Source: Nitrospirota bacterium
Lineage (GTDB): Bacteria; Nitrospirota; Thermodesulfovibrionia; Thermodesulfovibrionales; UBA6898
Reading direction: 5' to 3'
Assembly (NCBI GenBank): GCA_021787505.1
Contig: JAJYLU010000080.1
Location: forward strand, 1-7,227
DNA: 7,227 nucleotides
Below the pieces are notes generated by a model. The model was not told where the DNA came from, searched no databases, and saw only the letters and a list, made by a program, of their open reading frames with translations. Positions 1-7,227 of this stretch are shown here, in pieces. Each line of letters opens with the position of its first letter. The first letter of the stretch is position 1. Position numbers and translations under genes: made by a program.

Positions 1-180
1 GTAAAGGTCCGGCAGCCGTAAATCAAGCAGCACGACATCGGGGACCTCCTTCAGCGCCACCGAGAGCCCTTCCTGGCCGGAAGCAGTCGTTATCACACCG
101 TACCCCCTGCTCTCGAAGAAGACCCTGAGACTCAGGGATATGTTTTCGTCGTCTTCTATGACCAGCAGAAGGGGATTCAA
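1..180 (-). CDS. Response regulator, N-terminal receiver domain (partial, runs off the window start)
   Basis: Only the first 60 codons are inside the window. They read as a CheY-like receiver: hydrophobic beta-1 strand LLLVI followed by the acidic cluster E9-D10-D11, then VVLLDLRLPDL with phospho-acceptor Asp at D53. The receiver would be phosphorylated by a partner histidine kinase; the output domain lies outside, so an NtrC, OmpR or other class cannot be assigned. The start is taken as TTG (180-178), which shares two bases with the nrdR TGA stop. A good Shine-Dalgarno sequence (AGGA, 188-191) sits 7 bases upstream inside nrdR. This predicts translation coupled to nrdR and membership of the same operon. 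The receiver identity is firm; the TTG start is inferred from spacing and the absence of a better start. Confidence 0.85.
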   Translation of the reverse strand, partial: MNPLLLVIEDDENISLSLRVFFESRGYGVITTASGQEGLSVALKEVPDVVLLDLRLPDLY

Positions 181-647
181 GGCTGCTTCCTCTCCCTGTG
201 TTCGAAAAGAGTCTTCACCTCATCCATCAGATCGTTGATGTCTTTGAACTGGTGATAGACCGATGCGAACCTTACATATGCGACCTTGTCGAGTTGCCTG
301 AGTTCGGCCATGATCTGTTCGCCTATCCATGTGCTGCGGATTTCTTTGACGCCGAGACCGGCGAGTTTTTTTTCGATGGCATCGACTATGGAGTCGAGTC
401 TGTCCGTTTCGATAGGTCTTTTCTTGCAGGCGATGAGGAGTCCGTTTCTTATCTTGGCAGTGTGGAACGGTTCCCTTCTGCCGTCCTTCTTCACAACCAT
501 GGGTACGAGGTCTTCGACCCTCTCGTAGGAAGTGAACCGTTTGCCGCATCTCAGGCATTCCCTTCTGCGGCGGATCGCGTTGCCTTCCCTGCTCGTCCTT
601 GAGTCTATTACTTTGTCTTCAAGGTTCTCGCAGAAAGGACATTTCAT
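177..647 (-). CDS. nrdR: Transcriptional repressor NrdR
   Basis: NrdR is a nucleotide-binding repressor that binds paired boxes upstream of ribonucleotide reductase operons and adjusts their expression to the ATP/dATP balance. The 156-residue protein has the family's usual length and two-part layout. An N-terminal zinc ribbon uses C3, C6, C31 and C34 and includes the signature CLRCGKRFTSYERVE (31-45). An ATP-cone follows from about residue 49 to 139, beginning VVKKDGRREPF. It starts at ATG 647-645 with only a weak Shine-Dalgarno sequence. It lies 156 bases after glyA and overlaps the next gene by two bases. The rpiB-glyA-nrdR order recurs in several bacterial phyla. I saw no clear NrdR-box pair in the intergenic regions, so its own targets (nrdAB, nrdJ or nrdDG) are probably elsewhere. 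Confidence 0.97.
   Translation of the reverse strand: MKCPFCENLEDKVIDSRTSREGNAIRRRRECLRCGKRFTSYERVEDLVPMVVKKDGRREPFHTAKIRNGLLIACKKRPIETDRLDSIVDAIEKKLAGLGVKEIRSTWIGEQIMAELRQLDKVAYVRFASVYHQFKDINDLMDEVKTLFEHRERKQP
181..195 (-). promoter_or_regulatory. Shine-Dalgarno sequence supporting the TTG start of the response regulator
   Basis: On the minus strand the last codons of nrdR contain GGGAGAGGAA, ending about 7 bases before the TTG at 180-178. This purine-rich site is what selects the uncommon TTG start and places the ribosome across the nrdR stop codon. Confidence 0.5.
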
Positions 648-727
648 GGCAACAAAGTGACGGTGCCGGCAAACAGCGGCTGGAAAGATAGTTTACCCGA
701 TGCCGGAAAATGTCGTATCAATCTGTT

Positions 728-757
728 CTTATAAGCCATGGTCTTATACTAACACAA
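728..757 (-). promoter_or_regulatory. Possible weak promoter for nrdR
   Basis: Reading the minus strand, TATAAG (728-733) matches the -10 consensus at 5 of 6 positions. It is preceded at 18 bases by TTGTGT (752-757), which matches -35 at only 3 of 6. A start near 720 would leave a leader of about 75 bases before nrdR. The -35 half overlaps the hairpin at 754-787. The weak match makes this tentative. Confidence 0.22.
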
Positions 758-787
758 GACCTTTCCGGGGTTTCCTCCGGTTCTTGT
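754..787 (-). other. Stem-loop between glyA and nrdR
   Basis: The minus-strand RNA would fold as an outer stem ACAAGA/UCUUGU, an internal loop, then an inner stem CCGG(A)GG/CCCCGG closed by an AAA loop. It begins 16 bases after the glyA stop codon. It is not followed by a U-tract, so it does not look like a standard intrinsic terminator. More likely roles are 3'-end protection of the rpiB-glyA message, an RNase processing point, or partial attenuation before nrdR. A second, smaller palindrome (ATAAG...CTTAT, 731-747) lies just beyond it. Confidence 0.5.
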
Positions 788-803
788 ACCACGTCAGAGT
801 CTT

Positions 804-2042
804 TTATCGGTAGATGGGGAAGCGATCACACAGCGCTCTCGCACGCCTGGCAATGGCCGCGATCGCCTCCGGCTCCTTGCTGTTATTGATGACCTCGGAA
901 ATAATCCCGGAGATTTCCTCCATCTCCGCACTGCCCATGCCGCGCGTGGTGACGCTTGGAGTTCCGAGCCTGATGCCGCTCGTAACGGCCGGCGGCCGTT
1001 GGTCGTAGGGGATGGCGTTCTTATTCACCGTGATGCCCGCCTTGTCCAGTGCCCGTTCCGCATCTTTTCCGGTGATGCCCTTGCGGGTAAGGTCTACCAG
1101 CATTAGGTGGTTATCGGTGCCGCCCGAGATGATCTCGAAGCCTTCCCTGACAAGCCCGGCCGCCAGCGTCTTTGCATTATCGATGACCGCCTTCTGGTAA
1201 ACCCGGAAATCCTCGGTCATCGCCTCCTTGAGCGCCACTGCTTTGGCGGCGATGACATGGACGAGCGGCCCACCCTGTATCCCGGGGAATATCATCTTGT
1301 CCACGGCCTTCGCAAATTCGGCCTTGCACATGATCATCCCCCCCCGGGGGCCCCTCAGGGTCTTGTGCGTCGTCGTAGTAACGAAATCTGCAAAGGGCAC
1401 CGGAGAAGGATGCAGCCCGGCGGCAACGAGTCCGGCGATATGCGCAATGTCGGCCATGAGATAGGCGCCGGTCTCTTTTGCGATCTCGGAGAAGACCTTG
1501 AAATCTATTATCCTTGAATAGGCGGAGGCGCCGACGACGATCATCTGCGGTCTGTGGGCGCGTGCAAGGCCCCGGATCTCATCATAGTCGATAAGCCCGT
1601 CTTTGTTCACCCCGTACGGCACATTTTGATACAGAACCCCCGAAAAATTCACGGATGCACCGTGAGAGAGATGGCCCCCGTGGCTGAGGTTCATGCCGAG
1701 GATCTTGTCCCCCGGCTTCAGTACCGCGAAGTAGACCGCCATATTAGCCTGAGAACCGGAATGGGGCTGTACGTTGACGTGCTCTGCGCCGAAGATCTCC
1801 TTCGCCCTCTCGACGGCAAGAGTTTCGACGATGTCCGCAAACTCGCAGCCGCCGTAATACCTCCTGCCGGGATAGCCCTCGGCGTATTTATTGGTGAAGA
1901 TCGAGCCCTGCGCTTCGAGGACGGCCCTGCTTACGTAGTTTTCCGAAGCGATAAGGACTATCTTTTCGTGCTCCCTGCACCGTTCCCGCTCGATCGCATC
2001 ATAGACCTGCGGGTCGACAATCCTGAGATCATCATTTTCCAT
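804..2042 (-). CDS. glyA: Serine hydroxymethyltransferase
   Basis: GlyA is a cytosolic, PLP-dependent enzyme (EC 2.1.2.1) that interconverts serine plus tetrahydrofolate with glycine plus 5,10-methylene-tetrahydrofolate. This is the main source of one-carbon units for purine, dTMP and methionine synthesis. The 412-residue protein is close to the usual bacterial length of about 415. The folate and substrate signature [13 protein letters not shown] is at 53-65. D198 in MADIAHIAG contacts the PLP pyridine nitrogen. K227 in [15 protein letters not shown] forms the internal aldimine. R358 in SGIRLGTP binds the substrate carboxylate. All key residues are present, so an active enzyme is expected. 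The ATG at 2042-2040 lies inside the rpiB 3' end (11-base overlap), with GAGG about 15 bases upstream, which suggests translational coupling. The codons just after K227 contain a striking G/C homopolymer tract. Confidence 0.98.
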   Translation of the reverse strand: MENDDLRIVDPQVYDAIERERCREHEKIVLIASENYVSRAVLEAQGSIFTNKYAEGYPGRRYYGGCEFADIVETLAVERAKEIFGAEHVNVQPHSGSQANMAVYFAVLKPGDKILGMNLSHGGHLSHGASVNFSGVLYQNVPYGVNKDGLIDYDEIRGLARAHRPQMIVVGASAYSRIIDFKVFSEIAKETGAYLMADIAHIAGLVAAGLHPSPVPFADFVTTTTHKTLRGPRGGMIMCKAEFAKAVDKMIFPGIQGGPLVHVIAAKAVALKEAMTEDFRVYQKAVIDNAKTLAAGLVREGFEIISGGTDNHLMLVDLTRKGITGKDAERALDKAGITVNKNAIPYDQRPPAVTSGIRLGTPSVTTRGMGSAEMEEISGIISEVINNSKEPEAIAAIARRARALCDRFPIYR

Positions 2043-2490
2043 CTGTCTTTAAATCTTCCTCTATCTTTCTGATCTTGTTTAGTCTTCTTATATGTCTGTC
2101 GCCTTCAAACGGTGTCGTCATCCAGGTCTTTACGATCTCGTAGGCAAGGTCTTTCCCGATTACCCTGCCTCCCATGACCAGCACATTCGCATCGTTATGG
2201 AGCCGGCTCATCTTGGCCGAGAAAAGGTCGTTACAAAGCGAGGCCCTGACGTTAGGAAACTTATTGGCGACCATCGACATGCCGATGCCGGTCCCGCAGA
2301 TGAGAATGCCCCTTTCGACCTTTCCGGAGGAAACAAGCCCGGAGACTTTCTCTCCAAAATCGGGGTAATCGACTGACTGCGTGCCGTTTGTGCCGCAGTC
2401 GATAAATTCGATATTCAGACTCTTCAGGAGACCGACTACCTCTTCCTTTAACCCAAACCCGGCATGGTCACAACCTACGGCAATTTTCAC
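2032..2490 (-). CDS. rpiB: Ribose-5-phosphate isomerase B
   Basis: RpiB (EC 5.3.1.6, LacAB/RpiB family) interconverts ribulose 5-phosphate and ribose 5-phosphate in the cytosol, feeding PRPP and nucleotide synthesis. The 152-residue length is typical. CDHAG (7-11) is the conserved N-terminal motif. C65 in [12 protein letters not shown] is the catalytic base, with T67 and G68-G70 forming the anion hole. H98 in RLHNDAN and the C-terminal basic motif RHIRR (132-136) bind the sugar phosphate. The start codon is GTG (2490-2488), supported by an AGGAAGG site 10 bases upstream (2501-2507). It is the first gene of the leftward operon and overlaps glyA by 11 bases. The active-site Cys and ribose-type motifs favour RpiB over a LacA/LacB subunit or an allose isomerase, and the nucleotide-metabolism neighbours agree. 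Confidence 0.97.
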   Translation of the reverse strand: MKIAVGCDHAGFGLKEEVVGLLKSLNIEFIDCGTNGTQSVDYPDFGEKVSGLVSSGKVERGILICGTGIGMSMVANKFPNVRASLCNDLFSAKMSRLHNDANVLVMGGRVIGKDLAYEIVKTWMTTPFEGDRHIRRLNKIRKIEEDLKTDGK

Positions 2491-2564
2491 CTGCGCAAAA
2501 CCTTCCTGAATCCCGCGTCCCGCATTGCAGTAAACCCGGGAAAATGATATTTATCAAGCATATT

Positions 2565-2594
2565 ATCTTATCCGAGGGAATATTTCCAAGTCAA
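2565..2594 (-). promoter_or_regulatory. Predicted sigma-70 type promoter for rpiB-glyA(-nrdR)
   Basis: On the minus strand TTGACT (2589-2594) matches the -35 consensus at 5 of 6. After an 18-base spacer, TAAGAT (2565-2570) matches -10 at 4 of 6; GATAAG at a 16-base spacer is an overlapping alternative. Transcription would start near 2558, giving a leader of roughly 65-70 bases before the rpiB GTG. Confidence 0.5.
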
Positions 2595-2614
2595 GGAACG
2601 CCTTCGCGTTCTTG
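2592..2614. repeat. Imperfect inverted repeat between the divergent promoters
   Basis: CAAG-G-AACGC, a CTTC centre, then GCGTT-CTTG gives nine complementary pairs with one unpaired base. It overlaps the predicted -35 of the rpiB promoter and ends a few bases before the candidate -35 of tgt. It could be an operator acting on both directions. It would not be near the 5' end of either transcript as an RNA hairpin, which favours a DNA-level role if it has one. Confidence 0.4.
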
Positions 2615-2616
2615 CG

Positions 2617-3802
<1,186 letters not shown>

Positions 3803-3823
3803 AATGGGGGCGGGACTGTCGAT

Positions 3824-4486
3824 ATGTATATAGTCAGATTCACAGACCGTGAACCGGAAATGAAAGGCGACTGGGAAGGGCCTGTCTGGAAGCGCGCCAA
3901 AACGCTCGAGATTTCCCACTTCCGGCCCGAAGGCAGCGGCCACCGGCCGAAGACCGTAGCGAAACTGCTCTACGCCAGACGGGGCATCGCCGGCATCTTT
4001 CACGTTGAAGACAGGTATGTCCGCTGTGTGCACATGAACTACCTGGACCCGGTGTATAAAGACAGCTGCGTCGGCTTCGTCTTCAGGCCGGGGCCTTACC
4101 GCGAGCATTTCAATTTCCAGTTCAACTGCGGCGGGACAGTGCGGGCAAGTTTCAGCTCGAATCCCGATAATACGCGGGACAGGATCAAAGTGGTCATACC
4201 GCTCTCAAAGAGGGACGGGGCCGCCATCCATGTCTATCATTCACTCCCGACAGTTGTCGATCCGGAAATTGCCGGGCCTATAGAATGGATATTGGAATTC
4301 TTCATCCCGTTTTCGCTCATCGAAAAGTTCGTCTGCATACCTGGAAACATCCCGGGAAAAGAATGGAGGGCAAATCTCTACAAGTGCGGCGAAGGTACAT
4401 CCCATCCTCATTGGGCTTCTTGGGTGCCACTTCCGTCAAAAAATATCCATCTGCCGGAATCCTTCGGGAAAATACGCTTCGAATAA
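3824..4486 (+). CDS. Carbohydrate-binding family 9-like (CBM9-like) protein
   Basis: This 220-residue protein looks like a solitary CBM9-like beta-sandwich of the type found as stand-alone proteins in many bacteria. Supporting features are the N-terminal WEGPVWKRAK (17-26), a central strand-rich stretch with YVRCVHMNYLDPVYKDSCVGFVF (65-87), and the conserved C-terminal block with WRANLYKCGE (181-190), HPHWASW (194-200) and the ending FGKIRF. No signal peptide, membrane segment or catalytic domain is visible, so it is probably cytoplasmic. Its ligand, perhaps a sugar or nucleoside-like polyol, is unknown. The family call is from sequence memory and was not searched. It sits 21 bases after tgt without a strong Shine-Dalgarno site, and co-transcription is likely. 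The ATG at 3804 cannot be its start because that frame stops within ten codons. Confidence 0.72.
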   Translation: MYIVRFTDREPEMKGDWEGPVWKRAKTLEISHFRPEGSGHRPKTVAKLLYARRGIAGIFHVEDRYVRCVHMNYLDPVYKDSCVGFVFRPGPYREHFNFQFNCGGTVRASFSSNPDNTRDRIKVVIPLSKRDGAAIHVYHSLPTVVDPEIAGPIEWILEFFIPFSLIEKFVCIPGNIPGKEWRANLYKCGEGTSHPHWASWVPLPSKNIHLPESFGKIRFE

Positions 4487-4723
4487 CACCTTTCGTCCTT
4501 CCCCAGCCGGTATGCTATTGCAAAAAGTTTGCGCTGAGGAATCTAAAGACAAGTCAACCTGCACAGCGCGAAAGCCTTCAGGCATTTTTCACGATCAGGG
4601 AGCTGCTCCTTCAAGAACGACTGCAAGCGACACCGCCCCCGGCCGGACGTATTTACCAGCCCTCATTTCTTATGGTATTCTTCTCTATTATAGAATTGTT
4701 GTGTACTGGCACCTCATACGCTT
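4487..4723 (+). other. Intergenic region upstream of the PATAN gene
   Basis: These 237 bases hold no convincing gene; the open frames that cross them have no Shine-Dalgarno site or recognisable protein. Besides the weak terminator, there is a short perfect palindrome GGAGC-T-GCTCC (4599-4609) and an AT-rich stretch TATTATAGAAT (4686-4696). That stretch could supply a -10 (TATTAT or TAGAAT) for the next gene, though no good -35 lies upstream. A sigma-54-like match TGGCAC-N7-CGCT is at 4707-4722, immediately before the start codon. Confidence 0.4.
4570..4589 (+). terminator. Weak intrinsic terminator candidate after tgt and the CBM9-like gene
   Basis: GAAAGCC, a TTCA loop, then GGC(A)TTTT forms a stem of about seven pairs with one bulged A. 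It merges into a five-T run (4585-4589). The GC core is only three pairs, so termination would be inefficient. Its position 84 bases after the last stop codon is reasonable for ending the rightward unit. Confidence 0.33.
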
Positions 4724-6529
4724 ATGGCCTTTACCGGAGAGTTAGAACAACTACACATAGTTGATATCATTCAACTACTCAATACAACGAGGAAGTCCGG
4801 CACTTTTTCCGTCAGGGGAAAGAAGGGGGAAAGCCGGATCATCTTTAGTAACGGGTATATTGTCGGCGCAAACCATCTCAGCAACAAGGTCCGCATCGGC
4901 ACCGTCCTGGTGAAGATGAAGGCCATCACTGTCAAAGACCTAACGCAGGCGCTGGAAGTTCAGAAAAAAGCTGGCAAGCGCCGCAAGCCCCTGATCAACA
5001 CGCTCATCGAACTCGGCAGATTAGGCCGCGAAGATGCATCCAGAGGCCTCAAAAAGCTGATCGAGATTACCCTCGTCGAATTGATCGGCTGGAAGACGGG
5101 GACGTTCACCCTTGATTCTGACGCGGTCTCGGTCTCTCCGGAATGCAGCTATCCCCTCAGCGCCATGGAGCAGGAAATAAGTCTCGACGCACAAATGCTG
5201 CTGATGGACGCCCTCCGTATTTACGACGAAAGGGAACGGGACCGCCAAGCCGGGAAAACTGTACCACCCGATGAGGAGCTGTTCGCGGACGTGGCTCCGT
5301 CGGAAACACCGTCCGAAAAAAAGCGGGTGCAGCCGGTCATTACCGCCGATGACCTCGGACTGGGCGACCTCGAGCACCTCGAGCGGAAGATGCCCCAGTT
5401 CGTCCCGGAAGACGAAGTTTTTGATCCGGTCGAGATTCATCGTCAGAAGATAAAGGAGACCTTGAACGGTTTTCCGGAGGGAGACCAGGAGGCTTTTGTC
5501 CTTTTCCTCGAAAAATCCTCGGCAGGCAGAAGCGGCAGCGAGGGAAGGCTGAGAAAGGAAGAACGGACAAAGGGAATCGTCTTGTTCAGCGAGGATGAAT
5601 TCATTACCCATTCGGTGATGACAATATGCAAGGCAGACGGCGTCCTTGTCTTTGCCACAGACGGTGAGGAGGAACTCCTCCGCATCATGGAACAGTGCAG
5701 CAAAATCGGGGTCCTGCCCGTCCTGGTCTTCGATGATCCGGGAACATCGAAAAGGATACTCTCCCGGGAAAAGATAGTCGGCCTGCGCCGGCTGGTTCAG
5801 GAACGATATCCCCACGTCCCCGTCATCCAGGCGGCTTTGTTCCCGGATTATGACTTTCTGCTCCAGTCCTATCGTGACGGCGCAAGGGCGGTCTTCCCGA
5901 AACCCTTACGGGAAGAGGGGAAGGCAACATTCATCGGGGATGCGATTACATTTCTTGAGGTTTTCAGGTCCTATGTGACCCGTTTTTTCCTGGAGCAGAA
6001 AGTCCCGGCAGAGGGAGACGATCGGTTAAGAAGGTTCAAAGAGAACGTACTTGCGCTAAGGGACCGTTATGCGGCAGACCCTTCACTCGTCCTTCTTCAA
6101 TATGTAGCCGACGTGTGTGAGCGGGCTATCACGTTTGTTGTTCGCCAGTCAGAACTCGCGGGGGAAAGGGCCGTCGGTGTGTTTGCAGAGAAGGACGAGG
6201 GTCCGACTGCAGTCACGCGTCTGAAGGTCCCTCTGGCGACGCCTTCGGTCTTCAGTGACGCGCTCGAAAAAGGGAAAGTCTTTTACGGTGAGAGGGAGGA
6301 TGATATTCTCAAGAAACATCTCTTCGACGCCATTGGAGCGCCTCTTTCACCGGCGATAATCCTTGTGCCGGTAAAAAGCCGCGGGAAGGTCGTGATGCTC
6401 ACCTATGGAGACTTCGGGACAAAAGAGGCTTCTCCCGTGCCGGCAGACCTCCTGGAGGTTCTGGCGAGCCAGGCCGGAATGGCACTGGAAAATGCGTTTT
6501 ATCACGAGCAAATCGCCAAGGGGTCCTAA
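4724..6529 (+). CDS. PATAN (DUF4388) - receiver-like - GAF-like regulatory protein
   Basis: A cytoplasmic 601-residue multidomain protein with no transmembrane segment. Residues 1 to about 130 are a DUF4388/PATAN domain, with the typical start MAFTGELEQLHIVDIIQLL, TTRKSGTFSV (21-30) and a GTFTL strand (126-130). Residues 131-280 form an acidic linker. Residues 283 to about 425 resemble a response-regulator receiver: GIVLFSEDE carries acidic E290-D291, VLVFDDPG puts D337/D338 at the phospho-acceptor place, and FPKP supplies K393. The usual Thr/Ser after beta-4 appears to be Ala (QAAL, 369-372), so signalling may be phosphorylation-independent. Residues 445 to about 593 look GAF-like, ending LEVLASQAGMALENA. 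No kinase, HD-GYP or GGDEF output is present, so it probably acts by protein binding. The ATG has no Shine-Dalgarno sequence but fits the family N-terminus exactly. A PilT-like gene follows after 55 bases. Confidence 0.8.
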   Translation: MAFTGELEQLHIVDIIQLLNTTRKSGTFSVRGKKGESRIIFSNGYIVGANHLSNKVRIGTVLVKMKAITVKDLTQALEVQKKAGKRRKPLINTLIELGRLGREDASRGLKKLIEITLVELIGWKTGTFTLDSDAVSVSPECSYPLSAMEQEISLDAQMLLMDALRIYDERERDRQAGKTVPPDEELFADVAPSETPSEKKRVQPVITADDLGLGDLEHLERKMPQFVPEDEVFDPVEIHRQKIKETLNGFPEGDQEAFVLFLEKSSAGRSGSEGRLRKEERTKGIVLFSEDEFITHSVMTICKADGVLVFATDGEEELLRIMEQCSKIGVLPVLVFDDPGTSKRILSREKIVGLRRLVQERYPHVPVIQAALFPDYDFLLQSYRDGARAVFPKPLREEGKATFIGDAITFLEVFRSYVTRFFLEQKVPAEGDDRLRRFKENVLALRDRYAADPSLVLLQYVADVCERAITFVVRQSELAGERAVGVFAEKDEGPTAVTRLKVPLATPSVFSDALEKGKVFYGEREDDILKKHLFDAIGAPLSPAIILVPVKSRGKVVMLTYGDFGTKEASPVPADLLEVLASQAGMALENAFYHEQIAKGS

Positions 6530-6570
6530 ATGAGCGCCCCGGGCACCGATACAGACCGATATTCCACGCA

Positions 6571-6577
6571 AGGGGGA
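6571..6577 (+). promoter_or_regulatory. Ribosome binding site of the PilT-like gene
   Basis: AGGGGGA ends 7 bases before the ATG at 6585 and decides this start over the ATG at 6530. The 6530 frame overlaps the end of the preceding gene closely but stops after fewer than 30 codons and encodes nothing recognisable. Confidence 0.55.
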
Positions 6578-6584
6578 AACTATT

Positions 6585-7227
6585 ATGGACATAGCCACCT
6601 TTACACAAATTCTTGAAATCGCATTTGAAAAAAGAGTCTCCGATATACATTTCGAGGTAGACAACCCCCCGCTCTTCAGGGCGCGCGGACACCTGATCCA
6701 CTCGAAGCTCAGCAACCTGACGCCGCAGGACACAGAGTTTGTCGCGGCCGCTGTCATGGAACAGCGCGGCCGGAAGATGCCCGACGAACTGAAAGAGTTC
6801 GACACCTCATACACATTGCCGAATGTGGGACGTTTCCGGGTGAGCATCTTCCGCCAGCGGGGCAATATCGGGCTCGTAATGCGGGTCATTCCCCATCATA
6901 TCGGCACATTCGAGGAACTGAACCTCCCGCCCGCACTGGGCAATATCGCGAAGGCAGCCAACGGCCTGATTCTCGTCTGCGGACCCACGGGCAACGGGAA
7001 ATCCACGACCATCGCATCGATTATCCGGTATATTAACGACAATTTTAAATATAACGTAATCACGATCGAGGACCCGATCGAATATATTTTCCATGCTAAT
7101 AAAAGCTGCATCATCCAGAGAGAAGTGGGTATCGACACCGACAGTTTCGGGGGGGCACTGAAGGCCGCGATGCGGATGGACCCCGACGTGATCATGGTCG
7201 GAGAAATGCGCGATCTCGAAACAATTG
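6585..7227 (+). CDS. pilT: PilT/PilU-family type IV pilus retraction ATPase (partial, 3' end outside the window)
   Basis: The first 214 residues are present. PilT-type hexameric ATPases sit at the cytoplasmic base of the type IV pilus and drive pilus retraction. The N-terminal PAS-like domain shows the family motif SDIHFEV (19-25) and the core strand GRFRVSIFRQRG (82-93). The RecA-like core has Walker A GPTGNGKST (133-141), the Asp box TIEDPIEY (160-167), and the Walker B region PDVIMVGEMRDLET (200-213) with E207. GEMRDLET marks PilT/PilU and not the assembly ATPase PilB. The His box and C-terminal motif are beyond the edge, so PilT versus PilU or a paralogue cannot be settled. Walker A has Asn where PilT usually has Ser. 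The gene lies 55 bases after the PATAN protein on the same strand, suggesting one operon. Confidence 0.9.
   Translation, partial: MDIATFTQILEIAFEKRVSDIHFEVDNPPLFRARGHLIHSKLSNLTPQDTEFVAAAVMEQRGRKMPDELKEFDTSYTLPNVGRFRVSIFRQRGNIGLVMRVIPHHIGTFEELNLPPALGNIAKAANGLILVCGPTGNGKSTTIASIIRYINDNFKYNVITIEDPIEYIFHANKSCIIQREVGIDTDSFGGALKAAMRMDPDVIMVGEMRDLETI

Noticed and set aside
4285..4764. Open frame spanning the end of the CBM9-like gene and the intergenic gap
   Set aside because: It overlaps both neighbours in another frame, lacks a ribosome site, and encodes no recognisable protein.
5021..5815. A 264-codon open frame on the minus strand opposite the PATAN gene
   Set aside because: It lies wholly antisense to a gene with recognisable domains, has no recognisable motif, and its openness follows from codon bias. 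The same applies to 1554-2072 (+), 3617-4108 (-) and 6347-6889 (-).
6530..6622. Short frame beginning at the ATG immediately after the PATAN stop codon
   Set aside because: It ends after about 30 codons inside the PilT-like gene and has no recognisable content. The ribosome site favours the ATG at 6585.

Overview
The window is about 7.2 kb of dense, moderately GC-rich bacterial chromosome. It holds two divergent transcription units and is cut at both ends inside genes. The minus-strand order rpiB-glyA-nrdR, the stand-alone tgt, the DUF4388 (PATAN) protein and the PilT-family ATPase together suggest a Gram-negative lineage such as Nitrospirota or Desulfobacterota (former deltaproteobacteria). 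This is inferred from gene content and order and was not tested phylogenetically. No insertion sequence, phage gene, CRISPR array, tRNA or rRNA was seen.

Leftward unit (positions 2490 down to 1): rpiB (ribose-5-phosphate isomerase B), glyA (serine hydroxymethyltransferase), nrdR (repressor of ribonucleotide reductase genes) and the start of a response regulator. rpiB and glyA overlap by 11 bases, and nrdR and the regulator by 2. The only real gap is 156 bases between glyA and nrdR, which contains a strong hairpin. The first three genes share a nucleotide and one-carbon theme: ribose phosphate supply, C1-folate supply for purines and dTMP, and dNTP-sensing control. The regulator is probably co-transcribed, but its target cannot be seen.

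Divergent promoter region (2491-2683): 193 bases between rpiB and tgt. It has a plausible sigma-70 type promoter on each strand and an imperfect inverted repeat lying between the two.

Rightward unit 1 (2684-4486): tgt (tRNA-guanine transglycosylase), then after 21 bases a 220-residue protein resembling family 9 carbohydrate-binding modules, with no signal peptide and no enzymatic domain. A weak terminator-like hairpin follows in the 237-base gap.

Rightward unit 2 (4724 to the end): a 601-residue protein read as PATAN/DUF4388, degenerate receiver and GAF-like domain, then a PilT/PilU-family ATPase truncated by the window edge. PATAN-receiver proteins regulate type IV pilus motors in cyanobacteria, so this pair is the best candidate here for an under-described regulatory module, namely signal input to pilus retraction or a related secretion ATPase.
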